Positions 8,860-18,898 of a stretch of 61,308 bases of DNA are shown here, one piece after another. Numbering within the stretch: position 1 is the stretch's first letter; every line of letters begins with the position of its first letter. Origin of the DNA: Holophagales bacterium (GTDB taxonomy: Bacteria; Acidobacteriota; Thermoanaerobaculia; UBA5066); assembly GCA_016714815.1 (NCBI GenBank), contig JADKBZ010000024.1, positions 1 through 61,308 of the forward strand. Reading direction: 5' to 3'. The notes under the pieces were generated by a model. It was given only the letters and a program-made list of their open reading frames with translations. It did not search any database and was not told where the DNA came from. The position numbers and the translations under genes were made by a program.

Positions 8860-11619
8860 GTGAAGGAGAAGTCTTCTGTCTCCCGGGGTCGCCGGCAGGC
8901 GCGAAACTCGGCTCTCGTCGCCTGCTTCCGCGTCCTCGTCGGCCTCGCCCTCGCCGCTCCGGCGGCTGCCCAGCAGGGCGTCCCGCCCGAGTTCCAGGAC
9001 CTCGCCGGCGAGCTGACGGGGCGCCTGGACGCGTTCGACGCCCGGCTCGCGGCCGCGTGGGACGGGAGTCTCCATCCCGTCGCTGCCGCGGCGACCCTCC
9101 TGAGCGGGAACGGCAATCGGGGGCTCCAGCTCCTCCTCCCCGAGACTCTCGGCGGAGTGAAGCTCGAGCTGGAGCGCCTCCGTTCCCTCGGGGTCGAAGC
9201 CGTCACCCTGTCGATTCCCTATCCGCTCCTCGATCCGGCGTTCCTGGCGGCGAGCGGACACCCGGAAGCGTTCGAAGGGCTCTCCTCGTTCTACGCGTCG
9301 CTGGCGGTCGAGGTGCGCCGGCGGGGGATGAAGCTCACCGTCGAGAGCGGCGCGATGTTCCCGGGCATCTACTCCGAGGGGTCCGGGCTCGACGCCGTGC
9401 CCTGGTTCGCGGGGCTTTCCGACGCCGGGTACGTCGCCGGGCGAACGGCCCAGATGGTCGTCCTCGCCAGCCGGATGCAGCCCGACGTCCTGAACGTCAC
9501 CTCCGAGCCCGACACCGAGTCCCGTCTCTCGGGGAAGGCCTTCCCGCGCTCGCCCGTGAGCTTCGCCGCGATGGTGAGGGGCGTCGTCGACGCGCTCTCG
9601 GCGGCAGGCCTCTCGAGCGTCCCCGCCGTCGCGGGGACCGGGACGTGGGACTCCTCCGCGAGCGCTTACGTCGCCGAGCTGGTGAAGATCGAAGGGTTAT
9701 GGGGAATCGACCTCCACGTCTACCCGGTGAATCACGATTTCCTCGACCGGATCCTCACGCTCGCCGCCCAGGCCCGTGCGGCGGGCAAGCACGTGACGAT
9801 GCTCGAGTGCTGGCTCGAGAAGGTGCGCAACTCCGAGCTCGGGACGATCGACTCGGCCTTCGACTCGACCTTCTTCGCCCGCGACGCGTGGAGCTTCTGG
9901 GAGCCTTACGACCGGCGGTTCTTCGGGGCGATGCTCCGAGCCGCCCACGCGGCGCGCATCGACTACGTCTCGCCCTTCTGGTCGCGGATTTTCTTCGCGA
10001 ACCTCGACTACGCCGCTTCCGGGACCGGCGCGCCGGACGAGGTGGTCCGGCTCGCGATCGCGGCGGCGGGAGAGGCGCTCTACGCGGGGAGGACGACGAC
10101 GACCGGCCGCGGCTTCGCGGCGCTCTTTGAGGGGGCGCCGACCGAGCTGACGGTCGAGAAGACGGTCCCGATCGTCCTCGACGTCTCCGGGGCGGGCGGG
10201 GCCCGCTACCTGACCGAGCTGACGCTGGCCAACCGCGGGTCGACGCCGGCCCGCGTCGAGCTCGTCTACACGCCGGCGACGGTGCTGGGGGCCTCGGGCG
10301 GCGGCGGTACGACGGTCGATCTTCCGGCGGGGCGCCAGCTCGTCCTCGCCGACACGCTCGCCTTCCTGCGCGACCGCGGCCTCGCGATCCCGGCCGGTAC
10401 GAACCAGGGGGGATCGCTTCGCGCGGTGTTCCGCGGCCTCTCCTCGCCCGACGTCGCCCACGCCGGCGCGCGCACGACCACGCCTTCGGGGAGCGGGCGG
10501 GCGGGGCTTTCCTACCCGGGGAGCGCCCGGCCCGACGGGCAGACGGGGACCTCACTCGTCTGCGGCCTCAGGAGCAACGGAGTCGACCGGACGAACCTCG
10601 CCCTCGTCAACGCCGGTCCGGCCCCGACGACGCTGCGGGTCACGCTCTACTCCGGGGCCGCCGGGGACTACCGGTCCCACGTCCTCTCTCCCGACGTGGC
10701 TCTCGAGCCGGGGCAGTGGAGGCAGCTCGACCGTGTCCTCGACGCGGCCGGCTACGCGAACGGCTTCGCGCGTATCGACGTCGTCTCGGGCCTCGGACCC
10801 TACCTGGCCTATGCCGTCTTCAACGACAACGGGACGAACGACGGCTCGTACGTTCCCTCCGAGTCGGGCCTGCGCGTCTCCGAGGCGCGCCTCGTCCCCG
10901 TTCTCGTCGAGAGCGCCGCCTTCGAGAGCGAACTCGTCCTGACGAACCCGACGGGCGCGCGTCAGACGGTGACGCTGACCTACGTCGAGTCGCTCGCCCC
11001 CGCGGGCGGCGGCGGAGGGAGCACGACGTTCGACCTCCTTCCGGCCGAACAGCGGATCGAATCGCGGGCGATCGACTTCCTGAGGCAGCGGGGCGTCTCC
11101 CTCGGCCCGCGCGGCTCGGCGACGTATGCCGGGTCGTTGCTCGTCGAGTTCCGGTCGGGGGGCGCGCTCTCGAGCGGGTTCGCGGGGGCGCGGACGGCGG
11201 CGCCGGCTCCGCCTCCCGGCGGCGGCGCCTACGGCCTCTTCTTGCCGGCGACGGGAAGCTCGTTCGCCGCCGTGACGGAAAGCTGGATCTACGGGCTCCG
11301 GCAGGATGCGGCCGTCCGCTCGAACCTCGCCGTTGCGGCGTTCCCCGGCGGTGCCCTGGGAACCACCTTCCGGGTCGACGTCTTCGACGGCGGCACGGGA
11401 CTCCTGGCCGGCTCGACGGAAGAGATCGCTCTCGCCCCGGGCGGCTGGAAGCAGGTCGACGGGATACTCCTTCGCTTCGGCCTCTCGAACGGCTACGCGC
11501 GCGTCGTCCGGACCTCGGGCTCGGGTCGCTTCGTCGCCTACGGTGTGGTCAACGACGGCGAGTCCCCGGGGAGCGGGGGGACGAACGACGGGAGCTTCGT
11601 CGGGATGTCGGAGTACTAG
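8860..11619 (+). CDS. Secreted glycoside-hydrolase-like protein with repeated beta-modules
   Basis: 919 residues starting at GTG. A signal peptide (ending AAPAAAQ) leads into a TIM-barrel-like region of ~400 residues with acidic motifs near strand ends (NVTSEPDTE and TMLECWLEK) that could supply acid/base and nucleophile, as in retaining glycosidases. The rest carries three or more copies of a beta-rich module (pattern LTxANRGxTPARVELxYTP, then a Gly-rich loop, then a QWRQLD-like stretch) at about 437-560, 570-690 and 695-919. The same module occurs in the protein at 1-2687. It is divergent from the regulator at 6879-8648 with 211 bp between, which contains a GATAAT -10 candidate, so regulation by that gene is plausible. 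Substrate is unknown and the hydrolase call is structural guesswork from motifs. Confidence 0.7.
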   Translation: MKEKSSVSRGRRQARNSALVACFRVLVGLALAAPAAAQQGVPPEFQDLAGELTGRLDAFDARLAAAWDGSLHPVAAAATLLSGNGNRGLQLLLPETLGGVKLELERLRSLGVEAVTLSIPYPLLDPAFLAASGHPEAFEGLSSFYASLAVEVRRRGMKLTVESGAMFPGIYSEGSGLDAVPWFAGLSDAGYVAGRTAQMVVLASRMQPDVLNVTSEPDTESRLSGKAFPRSPVSFAAMVRGVVDALSAAGLSSVPAVAGTGTWDSSASAYVAELVKIEGLWGIDLHVYPVNHDFLDRILTLAAQARAAGKHVTMLECWLEKVRNSELGTIDSAFDSTFFARDAWSFWEPYDRRFFGAMLRAAHAARIDYVSPFWSRIFFANLDYAASGTGAPDEVVRLAIAAAGEALYAGRTTTTGRGFAALFEGAPTELTVEKTVPIVLDVSGAGGARYLTELTLANRGSTPARVELVYTPATVLGASGGGGTTVDLPAGRQLVLADTLAFLRDRGLAIPAGTNQGGSLRAVFRGLSSPDVAHAGARTTTPSGSGRAGLSYPGSARPDGQTGTSLVCGLRSNGVDRTNLALVNAGPAPTTLRVTLYSGAAGDYRSHVLSPDVALEPGQWRQLDRVLDAAGYANGFARIDVVSGLGPYLAYAVFNDNGTNDGSYVPSESGLRVSEARLVPVLVESAAFESELVLTNPTGARQTVTLTYVESLAPAGGGGGSTTFDLLPAEQRIESRAIDFLRQRGVSLGPRGSATYAGSLLVEFRSGGALSSGFAGARTAAPAPPPGGGAYGLFLPATGSSFAAVTESWIYGLRQDAAVRSNLAVAAFPGGALGTTFRVDVFDGGTGLLAGSTEEIALAPGGWKQVDGILLRFGLSNGYARVVRTSGSGRFVAYGVVNDGESPGSGGTNDGSFVGMSEY

Positions 11620-11655
11620 CGAGGGGGAACGGCTGGGAGCAGGAGGGCCGGCCGG

Positions 11656-14600
11656 TCAGGCCGAATCGGCCGGGCGGCGCGGCAGACGGAAGGTGAACGT
11701 CGCTCCGGCCCCGACGGCTCCGTCCGCCTCGACTCGCCCGCCGTGCCGGGCGACGATGCGGCGGACGATGGCCAGACCGACGCCGAGCCCGCTGAACTCG
11801 GATTCCGCGTGGAGCCTCTGGAAGACGCCGAAGAGCTTTCCGGAGTAGGTCGAATCGAATCCGGCACCGTTGTCGCTCACGTGGTAGGCCGTGCCGCTCC
11901 CGGACTCCTCGCCCGTGACCTCGACGACCGGCTTCTCCGTTCTGGCCGAGAACTTGACGGCGTTGTCGAGGAGCTCCCTCCAGACCCGGAAGAGGAGGTC
12001 CGGATCGCCGTAGACCGCCGGGAGATTCGCGATCCGCAGCTCGGGCTCCTTCGCCTCGTCGCCGTCCCGCGTTACCTCTTTCCAGGCCCTCTTTGCCAGC
12101 GCCTCCATGTCGACGAGGACGAGCCTGACCGGCGCCCTTCCGATGCGGGTGTGGGCGAGGAGGTTGTCGATGAGCCGGCCCATCCGCTGCGAGCTCGCGC
12201 GGACGACGCCGAGCCGGCGCCGGGCGTCCTCGTCGAGCGCCGGCGGTGCGTCCTCGAGGAGCATCGCCGCGAAGCCGTCGATTGCCCGGAGGGGGGCGCG
12301 CAGGTCGTGAGAGACGGTGGAGGTGAACGTCTCCATCTCCCGGAGCGCGCCCTCCAGTTCCGCGGTCCGCTCCTTCACCCGCGCCTCGAGAGTCGTGTTG
12401 AGGGTGCGGATCTCCTCCGTCCTCCCGGCGACGATCGTCTCCAGCTCGTTCTGGCGCCTCCTCAGCGCGGCGAGCCTCGCCCGGTGCGCGCCGAAAGCCG
12501 CGGCGACGAGCATCGCGAGAAGCCCTCCCCGGAACGCCCAGGTGTCGACGAAGCGGGGCGGAATGCGGAAGGAGACGGCCGTGGTCCGCGGAGAGGAGCC
12601 GCCATCGTGGTTCGTCGCCGTGACCCGGAACGTGTAGGTCCCTGGTGCGAGGTTCGTGTAGAAGGCCCGGTCCCGGCCTCCGGCCTCGACGGGACCCGGA
12701 TCGACGCCCACGAGCTCGTAGCGATACGAAAGGGCTGCCGGAGCGGCGAAGGTCGGAGCCGTGTAGTGGAGCTCAAGGTCTTGCGTCCCCGCAGGCAGAA
12801 CGAAGGGGCCGGGACCGGACCAGGAGACGCCGCCCGCGACGAGCTCCTCGACGAGGACCTCCGGAGGCGGCGGCGCGGTGGCGACGACACGCGGGTCGAC
12901 GATCACGACTCCCCGGTACGACGAAAAAGCAAGGCGTCCGTCGGACATCCGGATCGCCGTCGGTTGCTGTCCCCCCGCGAACGTTCGCCCTCGGAGCCCG
13001 TCCCGAGGCCCGTACGCGAGGAAGGGGACAGTCTTCGTCCGGCCGTCGAGAAGAGCCTCGATATCCGCCTTGCGGACCCGCGAAAGGCCGAGGTTCGTCG
13101 ACAGCCAAAGGTGCCCGAGTGCGTCGTCGACGACCCCGAGGATCGTGTCGTCGAGAAGGGAGTCGAGAGAGGTGACGCTCTGGAAGCGGCCGCCGGCGTA
13201 ACGTGTCAGTCCGCGCGAGCAGCCGATCCAGAGGATGCCGTCGGCGTCCTCGTGGAGGGCGAGAACGAGATCGCTCGCGAGGCCGTCCGCCGTCGTCCGC
13301 TTATCGAGCCGTCCCCCCGCCCAGGAGAAGAGTCCGTCGTGGGTGCCGATCCAGACCGTTCCGGCGCGATCCTGAAGGAGGCCGAGGACGCGCACGGGAG
13401 CAGAGCGCTCGTCTGGAAACGCGGGCTCCGCCCGTCCCTCCGAGAGGCGAACCACGCCGGCGGACGTTCCGAGCCAGACGGTGCCGTCCCGGTTCTCGAG
13501 AAGAGCGAGGACGTCGCCGGCCGGCAGCTTCCCCTCTCGAACGAGCGGCGTCACCCGACGTCCCGTCACGCGGTAGGCGCCGGAGGTGTAGGTGCCCACC
13601 AGGACGGAGCCGTCGGAGGACTGGGCCAGCGAGGAGATCTCGTCCGTCTCGAGGCCGTCAGCGGCGCTGAGGACCGTGACGACACCGTTCTCGACCCGGT
13701 TCAGCCCTCCGCCGGCCGTCGCGACCCAGAGCGCTCCGTCGGGCGTCTGGAGGACGGCGCGCGCGTTGTCGCTCGAGAGGCCTTCCGGCACGCCGAACGG
13801 GAAGAACCTCCCGTCGGCGAGACGATTGAGGCCGCCGACCCAGGTTCCGATCCAGACGTTTCCTTCCCGGTCCGACCCGAGGCTCCAGATCTGGTCCCCC
13901 GTGAGCCCGTTCTTCGACGAGAGCGACTCTACCCGCCCGTCGCGGACCCGGGCCACGCCCCCTCCCCAGGTCCCGACCCAGAGCGTTCCGGCCCGGTCCA
14001 GGTGAAGGCTCGCCACCTGTTCCGTGGGGAGGCCCTCGATCCGCGTGAAGGAGGGGCTCTCGGCCGCGGTCAGCTTCTGAAGGCCGCCGCCGGCGGTCCC
14101 GATCCAGACGCCTCCGTCCGCGGCAGCGACGACCGAGCGGACGATGTCGCTCGAAAGCCCGCTCTTCGTGTCGAAGACGGTGATCGCCTCGCCTCGCATC
14201 CGGAAGACGCCCTTGCCGCTCGTGCCGACCCAGAGGTCCCCGTCGCGGTCGCGACAGATCGACCGGAGACTGTTGGTGGGAAGGCCCTCCGCGGTTGTGA
14301 ATGCCTTGCGTTCCTCGCCCCGGAACCGGAGGAGGCCCGCGCCGCTCGTGGCGACCCAGACGTCGCCGTTCGGGGTCTCGAGAAAGGACCAGGCCGAGAC
14401 CCCCTCAGCGAGCCCGGTCTCGAGGTTCGTGAAGGCCCCGTTCTCGAGCCGGGAGATGCCGCCGGTCCGGCCGATCCAGAGGCGGCCCCGGGAGTCCTCG
14501 AGAAGGGAAAGGATCGAGCCCCCGCCGAGCGCCGGCGTCGTCCGCTCGTCCCAGACGCGGAAGCGGACCCCGTCGAATCTCGCCAGGCCCTCCTGGGTGC

Positions 14601-14805
14601 CGACCCAGAGGTACCCGTCGCGGGCCTGGAGGACGGCCTGCACGGTGTCCTGGGGAAGGCCCTGCTCCGTCTGCCACGAATCGAGGCGGTACTGGGAGAG
14701 CGTCTTGCCGGGATCGAGTGCGAGCGTAACGCCCGGGCGAAGCAGCCAGCCAAGGACCGCGAGGTGGGCAAGCGCCTTCCCGGAGCACGTTCGAACTGAT
14801 CTCAC
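11656..14805 (-). CDS. Hybrid beta-propeller sensor histidine kinase
   Basis: About 1049 residues. A signal peptide is followed by ~14 Reg_prop blades (LWVGTxxGL repeats), a Y_Y_Y domain, a membrane helix (~755-775), a coiled coil, a HisKA domain with TSTVSHDLRAP (phospho-acceptor His 833) and a HATPase domain with DNAVKF and DNGAGFD. The C-terminus is complete and there is no receiver domain, so the partner response regulator must be elsewhere. The start is set at GTG 14805, with GAGGA upstream and a clean signal peptide after it; TTG 14808 is equally possible. It converges on the glycosidase-like gene and diverges from the ABC ATPase gene with only 81 bp between. The ligand is unknown; in Bacteroides this architecture senses oligosaccharides. 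Confidence 0.92.
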   Translation of the reverse strand: MRSVRTCSGKALAHLAVLGWLLRPGVTLALDPGKTLSQYRLDSWQTEQGLPQDTVQAVLQARDGYLWVGTQEGLARFDGVRFRVWDERTTPALGGGSILSLLEDSRGRLWIGRTGGISRLENGAFTNLETGLAEGVSAWSFLETPNGDVWVATSGAGLLRFRGEERKAFTTAEGLPTNSLRSICRDRDGDLWVGTSGKGVFRMRGEAITVFDTKSGLSSDIVRSVVAAADGGVWIGTAGGGLQKLTAAESPSFTRIEGLPTEQVASLHLDRAGTLWVGTWGGGVARVRDGRVESLSSKNGLTGDQIWSLGSDREGNVWIGTWVGGLNRLADGRFFPFGVPEGLSSDNARAVLQTPDGALWVATAGGGLNRVENGVVTVLSAADGLETDEISSLAQSSDGSVLVGTYTSGAYRVTGRRVTPLVREGKLPAGDVLALLENRDGTVWLGTSAGVVRLSEGRAEPAFPDERSAPVRVLGLLQDRAGTVWIGTHDGLFSWAGGRLDKRTTADGLASDLVLALHEDADGILWIGCSRGLTRYAGGRFQSVTSLDSLLDDTILGVVDDALGHLWLSTNLGLSRVRKADIEALLDGRTKTVPFLAYGPRDGLRGRTFAGGQQPTAIRMSDGRLAFSSYRGVVIVDPRVVATAPPPPEVLVEELVAGGVSWSGPGPFVLPAGTQDLELHYTAPTFAAPAALSYRYELVGVDPGPVEAGGRDRAFYTNLAPGTYTFRVTATNHDGGSSPRTTAVSFRIPPRFVDTWAFRGGLLAMLVAAAFGAHRARLAALRRRQNELETIVAGRTEEIRTLNTTLEARVKERTAELEGALREMETFTSTVSHDLRAPLRAIDGFAAMLLEDAPPALDEDARRRLGVVRASSQRMGRLIDNLLAHTRIGRAPVRLVLVDMEALAKRAWKEVTRDGDEAKEPELRIANLPAVYGDPDLLFRVWRELLDNAVKFSARTEKPVVEVTGEESGSGTAYHVSDNGAGFDSTYSGKLFGVFQRLHAESEFSGLGVGLAIVRRIVARHGGRVEADGAVGAGATFTFRLPRRPADSA

Positions 14806-14873
14806 CAACAGGTCATCATATCCTCGGCGACCGGGACCGGGGCGAGGCTTCTTGACGCCGTCTCGGCCCGGCC

Positions 14874-14893
14874 GGAGCATTCCCCCATGCTCC
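14874..14893. promoter_or_regulatory. Palindrome over the ABC ATPase start codon
   Basis: GGAGCAT (14874-14880) and ATGCTCC (14887-14893) form a perfect 7-bp inverted repeat with a six-base spacer. The right arm contains the ATG of the ATPase gene. A TTGACG hexamer lies at about 14852. This could be an operator or an RNA hairpin masking the start; chance is not excluded. Confidence 0.35.
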
Positions 14894-15561
14894 AGCTGAA
14901 GGACGTCCGGAAGGTCTACGAAGGCAAGGCGCGCGTCGTCGCGCTCGACGGGGTGACGCTCTCGATCGGCGCGGGGGAGATGGTCGCGGTGATGGGGCCG
15001 TCGGGGTCGGGGAAGTCGACGCTCCTGAACCTCGTCGGCGGCCTCGACGTCCCGACAGCCGGGGCACTCCTCGTCGCCGGAGAGGACCTGGCGAGAAAGA
15101 GCGAGGAGGAAAGGTCGCTCTTCCGCAGGACGCACGTCTCCTACGTCTTCCAGGCGTACCACCTGATGCCGACCCTCTCCGCCGCCCAGAACGTCGAGCT
15201 GCCGCTCCACCTGGCGGGGCGGCCGGAAGGGGAGGCGCGCGAGCGGGCGCTGAAGACGCTCGGGGAGGTCGGGTTGTCGGGGCGCACGACGCACCTCCCA
15301 GACGAGCTCTCCGGAGGCGAGCGGCAGCGGGTGGCCATCGCGCGGGCCCTCGTCACGGGGGCGCCGCTCCTCCTCGCCGACGAGCCGACCGGCAACCTCG
15401 ACACGGCCAAGGGGGAGGAGATCCTCCAGCTCCTGAAGTCGATCCACGAGGCGCGCGGGACGACGATCGTCATGGTGACGCACGACCAACACGCGGCCGC
15501 GGCGTGCGAGAGGGTCGTGAAGTTCCGCGACGGGCGCGTCGTGGAGGACTCGCGCGGGTGA
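14887..15561 (+). CDS. ABC transporter ATPase, LolD/MacB type
   Basis: 224 residues. It has Walker A GPSGSGKST, a Q-loop (VFQAYHL), signature LSGGERQRVAIARAL, Walker B LLLADEP with the D-loop TGNLD, and the switch His in VTHDQH. Length and the TGNLD sequence match the LolD/MacB/FtsE group, which drives mechanotransmission rather than substrate passage. It overlaps the permease gene by four bases (GTGA), and the next genes encode a LolA-like protein and a barrel protein. It therefore probably powers lipoprotein or lipid extraction to the outer membrane. Confidence 0.96.
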   Translation: MLQLKDVRKVYEGKARVVALDGVTLSIGAGEMVAVMGPSGSGKSTLLNLVGGLDVPTAGALLVAGEDLARKSEEERSLFRRTHVSYVFQAYHLMPTLSAAQNVELPLHLAGRPEGEARERALKTLGEVGLSGRTTHLPDELSGGERQRVAIARALVTGAPLLLADEPTGNLDTAKGEEILQLLKSIHEARGTTIVMVTHDQHAAAACERVVKFRDGRVVEDSRG

Positions 15562-18108
15562 AGTTCCTCCTCCGGACCCTCTCGCTCTCCTACGTGCGGC
15601 GCCACCGCGCGAAGACCTTCCTGACGCTCCTCGGCGTCGTCGTCGGCGTGGCGACCTACGTCGCCGTCGTCGGGGCGCGCGGGAGCCTCCTCGGGGGGAT
15701 CCGCGAGACGGTCGATCGGATGGCGGGGAAGGCGCAGCTCCAGCTGACGCAGGAAGGGGGCGTCCCCGAGGAGCTCCAGGAGGTGATCCGCGAGCGGCCC
15801 GGGATCCGCGCGCAGGCGCCGGTCATCGAGCAGGTCGTCGTCCCGGAGCGGGGCGAGCTGGGGAGCCTTCTCGTCCTCGGCGTCGACCTCCTCGGCGACC
15901 GCGAGATGCGCGACTACGGCTTCGAGGGAGAGGACGCCGACCTCGACGACCCGCTCCTCTTCCTCGCGCAGGCCGACTCCGTCGCCGTCGCGCGACCGCT
16001 CGCGGAAAGGGCCGGGCTTAAGACGGGAGACACGCTCGTCCTGAAGCTTCCCGCCGGGGCGCGGAGCGTGACGATCCGCGGCCTCCTGACGCCGAAGGGT
16101 TTCGCCGAGGCCTTCGGCGGGAACCTCGTCGTCATGGACGTCTACGCCGCGCAGGAGCTTTTCGGGCGCGGACGGCGCTTCGACCGGCTCGAGGTGCGCC
16201 TCGAAGACGGCGTGACGCTCGAAGCCGCGACGGCGTCCCTGCGGGCCGTCGTTCCCCCGAACGTGAAGGTCGAGACGCCGGAACGCCGAAGCGGGCAGAT
16301 GGAGAAGCTCGTCGTGAACTTCGCCGCCGGCTTCGACGTCACGAGCGGCTTCGCCCTCGGCATCGGGGCGTTCCTCATCTACAACGCCTTCAGCGTCGCC
16401 GTGAACCGGCGCCGGCGCGACATCGGGACTCTCCGCGCCCTCGGGGCGACGCCCCGGCAGGTCCAGGCCCTCTTCCTCCTCGAGGCGCTCGCGCTCGGCC
16501 TCGTCGGGTTCGATCCTCGGCGTCCTCGCGGGCATCGGCCTCACGCGCGCCGCGCTCGACGTCATGCGGCAGGGGGCCGAGCAGGTCTACGGCGTCGTCG
16601 CCTCGTCCCAGCCGCGTCTCACGCTGCCGCTCGTCCTCCAGGGGCTCGCGCTCGGCCTCGTCGCGTCGCTCGCCGGCGCCTTCGCCCCGTCGCGCGCCGC
16701 CGCGGCCGTTTCGCCGACGGAGTCCTTCGCGAAAGGGGTCCACCAGGCGGGCGGCGCCTGGAGCGGGCGGCGCGTCGGGGCGGGGCTCGCCCTGCTGGCG
16801 GCGACCGCCGCGCTCGGCGTGCGGCCCCCGGTCGCGGGGATGCCGATGATCCTGACGATCGTCGCGCTCGGCGCCTGCTCCGCGCTCCTTCTCGTCGGTC
16901 CCGTCTCGCACCGCCTCCTCGCCTTCGGGGCGCCGTTCGTCGCGCGTCTCTTCCCGGTGGCGGGGCGCCTCGCGTCCGACGCGCTCCTCTCCTCGCCGCG
17001 CCGGAGCGCGGGGACGGTGACGGCGATGACGCTCGCCCTGACGTTCGCCGTCGGGATCGGCGGCTACATCGAGGCGACGACGGCGACGCTCGTCCGGTGG
17101 ATGCGCGACATCCTCACGTCCGACGTCTACGTCCGCGCCTCCGCGAACTTCGCGCGTCCCGACTACCGCTTCGCGCCGGAGGTGAAGGACGAGATCCTGG
17201 CCGTGCCGGGCGTCCGTTCCGTGGAGTCGTACCGGGCCCCGCGGCTCGAGTACGAGGGGGAGACGATCGTCCTCGCCTCCATCGACATGGAGCAAATGCT
17301 CGACCGGACGCGCCACGACTGGGTCGAGGGGAGCGAGGAGATCGCCCGCCGCGAAGTGGGGCGCGGCGGCTCCTGCACCGTCTCCGACAACTTCGCGCGG
17401 AAGTTCGGAAAGGGGGTCGGGGACGTCGTCGAGCTCCCCGGGGCTCGCGGCCCCGTTCGCTTCCCGGTCGCGGCCGTCGTGAAGGACTACACCTCCGACC
17501 GCGGGACGGTCTTCGTCGACCGCCGGACCTTCCTCGCCGCCTTTGAGGACGACCGGGTCGACGTTTTCGACGTGAACCTCGTCCGCGGCGCCGACGAGGG
17601 GGAAGTCCGCGCCGCCATCCGGACGAAGCTCCAGGGGCGGATGCCCGCGCTCGTCTCGACGCGGAAGGAGTTCGTGGCCGACGTCGAGAAGGCGATCGAC
17701 GCCTTCTACGCCCTCATGCAGGTGACGCTCCTCCTGGCCCTCTCGGTCGGCGTCCTCGGCATCGTCACCTCGCTCCTCATCTCCGTCGTCGAGCGGACGC
17801 GGGAGATTGGCCTCCTGAAAGCGCTCGGCGCCCTCGGCGGGCAGATCCGGAGCAGCGTCGCCCTCGAGGCGCTCGCGCTCTCCGCGGCGGCGTTCCTCCT
17901 CTCGCTGCCGCTCGGAACGCTCCTCGCCCTCTTCGTCGAGAAGACCGTCGCCGCCGCGTTCGCGGGCTGGAGCCTCCCGCACGAGACCCCGTGGCTCCTC
18001 CTCGGCCAGCTCCTCGTCGCCCTGCCGATCCTCTCGGTCGCCTCCGCGTGGGCCCCGGCCCGGCAGGCGGCGCGCACTCCCGTCACGGAGGCCCTCGAGT
18101 ATGAGTAG
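15558..18108 (+). CDS. FtsX/MacB-family ABC permease with one frameshift
   Basis: About 849 residues once a single extra T at 16509-16510 (GGGTTCGA) is removed; uncorrected, the frame is lost after EALALGLVG and resumes as a natural transmembrane stretch. It has an N-terminal helix, a periplasmic MacB_PCD-like domain, FtsX helices, then a second similar half ending in three helices. This double arrangement is seen in large LolC/E-like permeases. GTG 15558 overlaps the ATPase stop. The last bases overlap the next gene by eight. The ATPase at 14887 is the obvious partner. The frameshift is most likely a sequencing error because both halves are well preserved. Confidence 0.88.
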
Positions 18109-18898
18109 TCGCCGCATCCCGCTCGCCGTTCTCCCGGCCGTTCTCGTCCTCCTCGCCGCCCCCGCCCGGCCCGCCCGGGCCGACGAGGCGCGCGACCTCC
18201 TCGTCCAGTCCGAGGCGCGTCACCGGACGAAGAGCCAGGAGTACGAGGGGGACCTCGTCGTCACGTCGAAGGACGGCAAGGAGCGGAAGAAGAGCTGGAA
18301 GAGCTACCGGTTCGGGTACGCCGGAGACTCGAAGATGCTGATCCGCTTCACGGCGCCCCCGGAGGTGAAGGGGGTCGGCTACCTCTCGCTCCCGCGCGCG
18401 GGGAAGAACCCCGACCAGTGGCTCTACCTCCCGTCGATGAAGCGTGAGCGCCGCATCGCCGCGCAGGACCGGAGCGCTTCGTTCGTCGGCACGGACTTCA
18501 ACTACGAGGACCTGGAGGAGCTCGACCACGAGAAGTACGACGTGAAGCTCCTCGCGGACGAGACCGTCGCCGGCCAGCCCTGCTGGGTGATCGAAGCGCG
18601 GCCGCGCTCCGAAGCGGGGAAGAGCCTCTACGAGAAGAAGCTCCTCTTCCTCCGCAAGGACCTCCTCTTTCTCGTCCGGATGGACCTCTTCCTGCCGGGC
18701 GGCAGGGAGCCGGGCAAGCGCCTTCTCCTGGAGGACGTCGTCCTCGTCGACGGCCACCACGTTGCCCGCCGGATGACGATGAAAGACCTGACGAAAGGGT
18801 CGACGACCGTCATCCGCCTCGAGAAGCTCGCCTTCGACCGGCTGCAGCCCGAAGGGCGTCACACGCTCCAGAACCTCGTGCGGGAGGGGGGCGACTGA
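18101..18898 (+). CDS. LolA-like outer-membrane lipoprotein-sorting protein
   Basis: 265 residues with a signal peptide ending PARA-DE. The body is a single beta-rich domain with features of the LolA-like sorting family found beside ABC or MMPL exporters: RFTAPPEVKGVGYL, a DQWLYLPSMKRERRI stretch and DRSASFVGTDFNYEDL. It should act in the periplasm, carrying a lipid or lipoprotein between the permease and the outer membrane. It overlaps the permease stop by eight bases (ATG inside the final codons) and overlaps the following barrel gene at CTGA, so the four genes are one transcription and translation unit. Confidence 0.85.
   Translation: MSSRRIPLAVLPAVLVLLAAPARPARADEARDLLVQSEARHRTKSQEYEGDLVVTSKDGKERKKSWKSYRFGYAGDSKMLIRFTAPPEVKGVGYLSLPRAGKNPDQWLYLPSMKRERRIAAQDRSASFVGTDFNYEDLEELDHEKYDVKLLADETVAGQPCWVIEARPRSEAGKSLYEKKLLFLRKDLLFLVRMDLFLPGGREPGKRLLLEDVVLVDGHHVARRMTMKDLTKGSTTVIRLEKLAFDRLQPEGRHTLQNLVREGGD

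Noticed and set aside
11743..14799. A 1018-residue plus-strand frame opposite the propeller histidine kinase
   Set aside because: It has no motifs and is fully antisense to a gene with clear domains.
14852..14880. A firm sigma-70 promoter for the ABC operon
   Set aside because: TTGACG is present, but the matching -10 (GAGCAT) is poor and overlaps the palindrome, so it is mentioned only under that feature.
16390..16570. Two separate permease genes as in lolC/lolE
   Set aside because: The break is one inserted T inside a conserved membrane segment. A second start would leave half a permease fold without its first helices.
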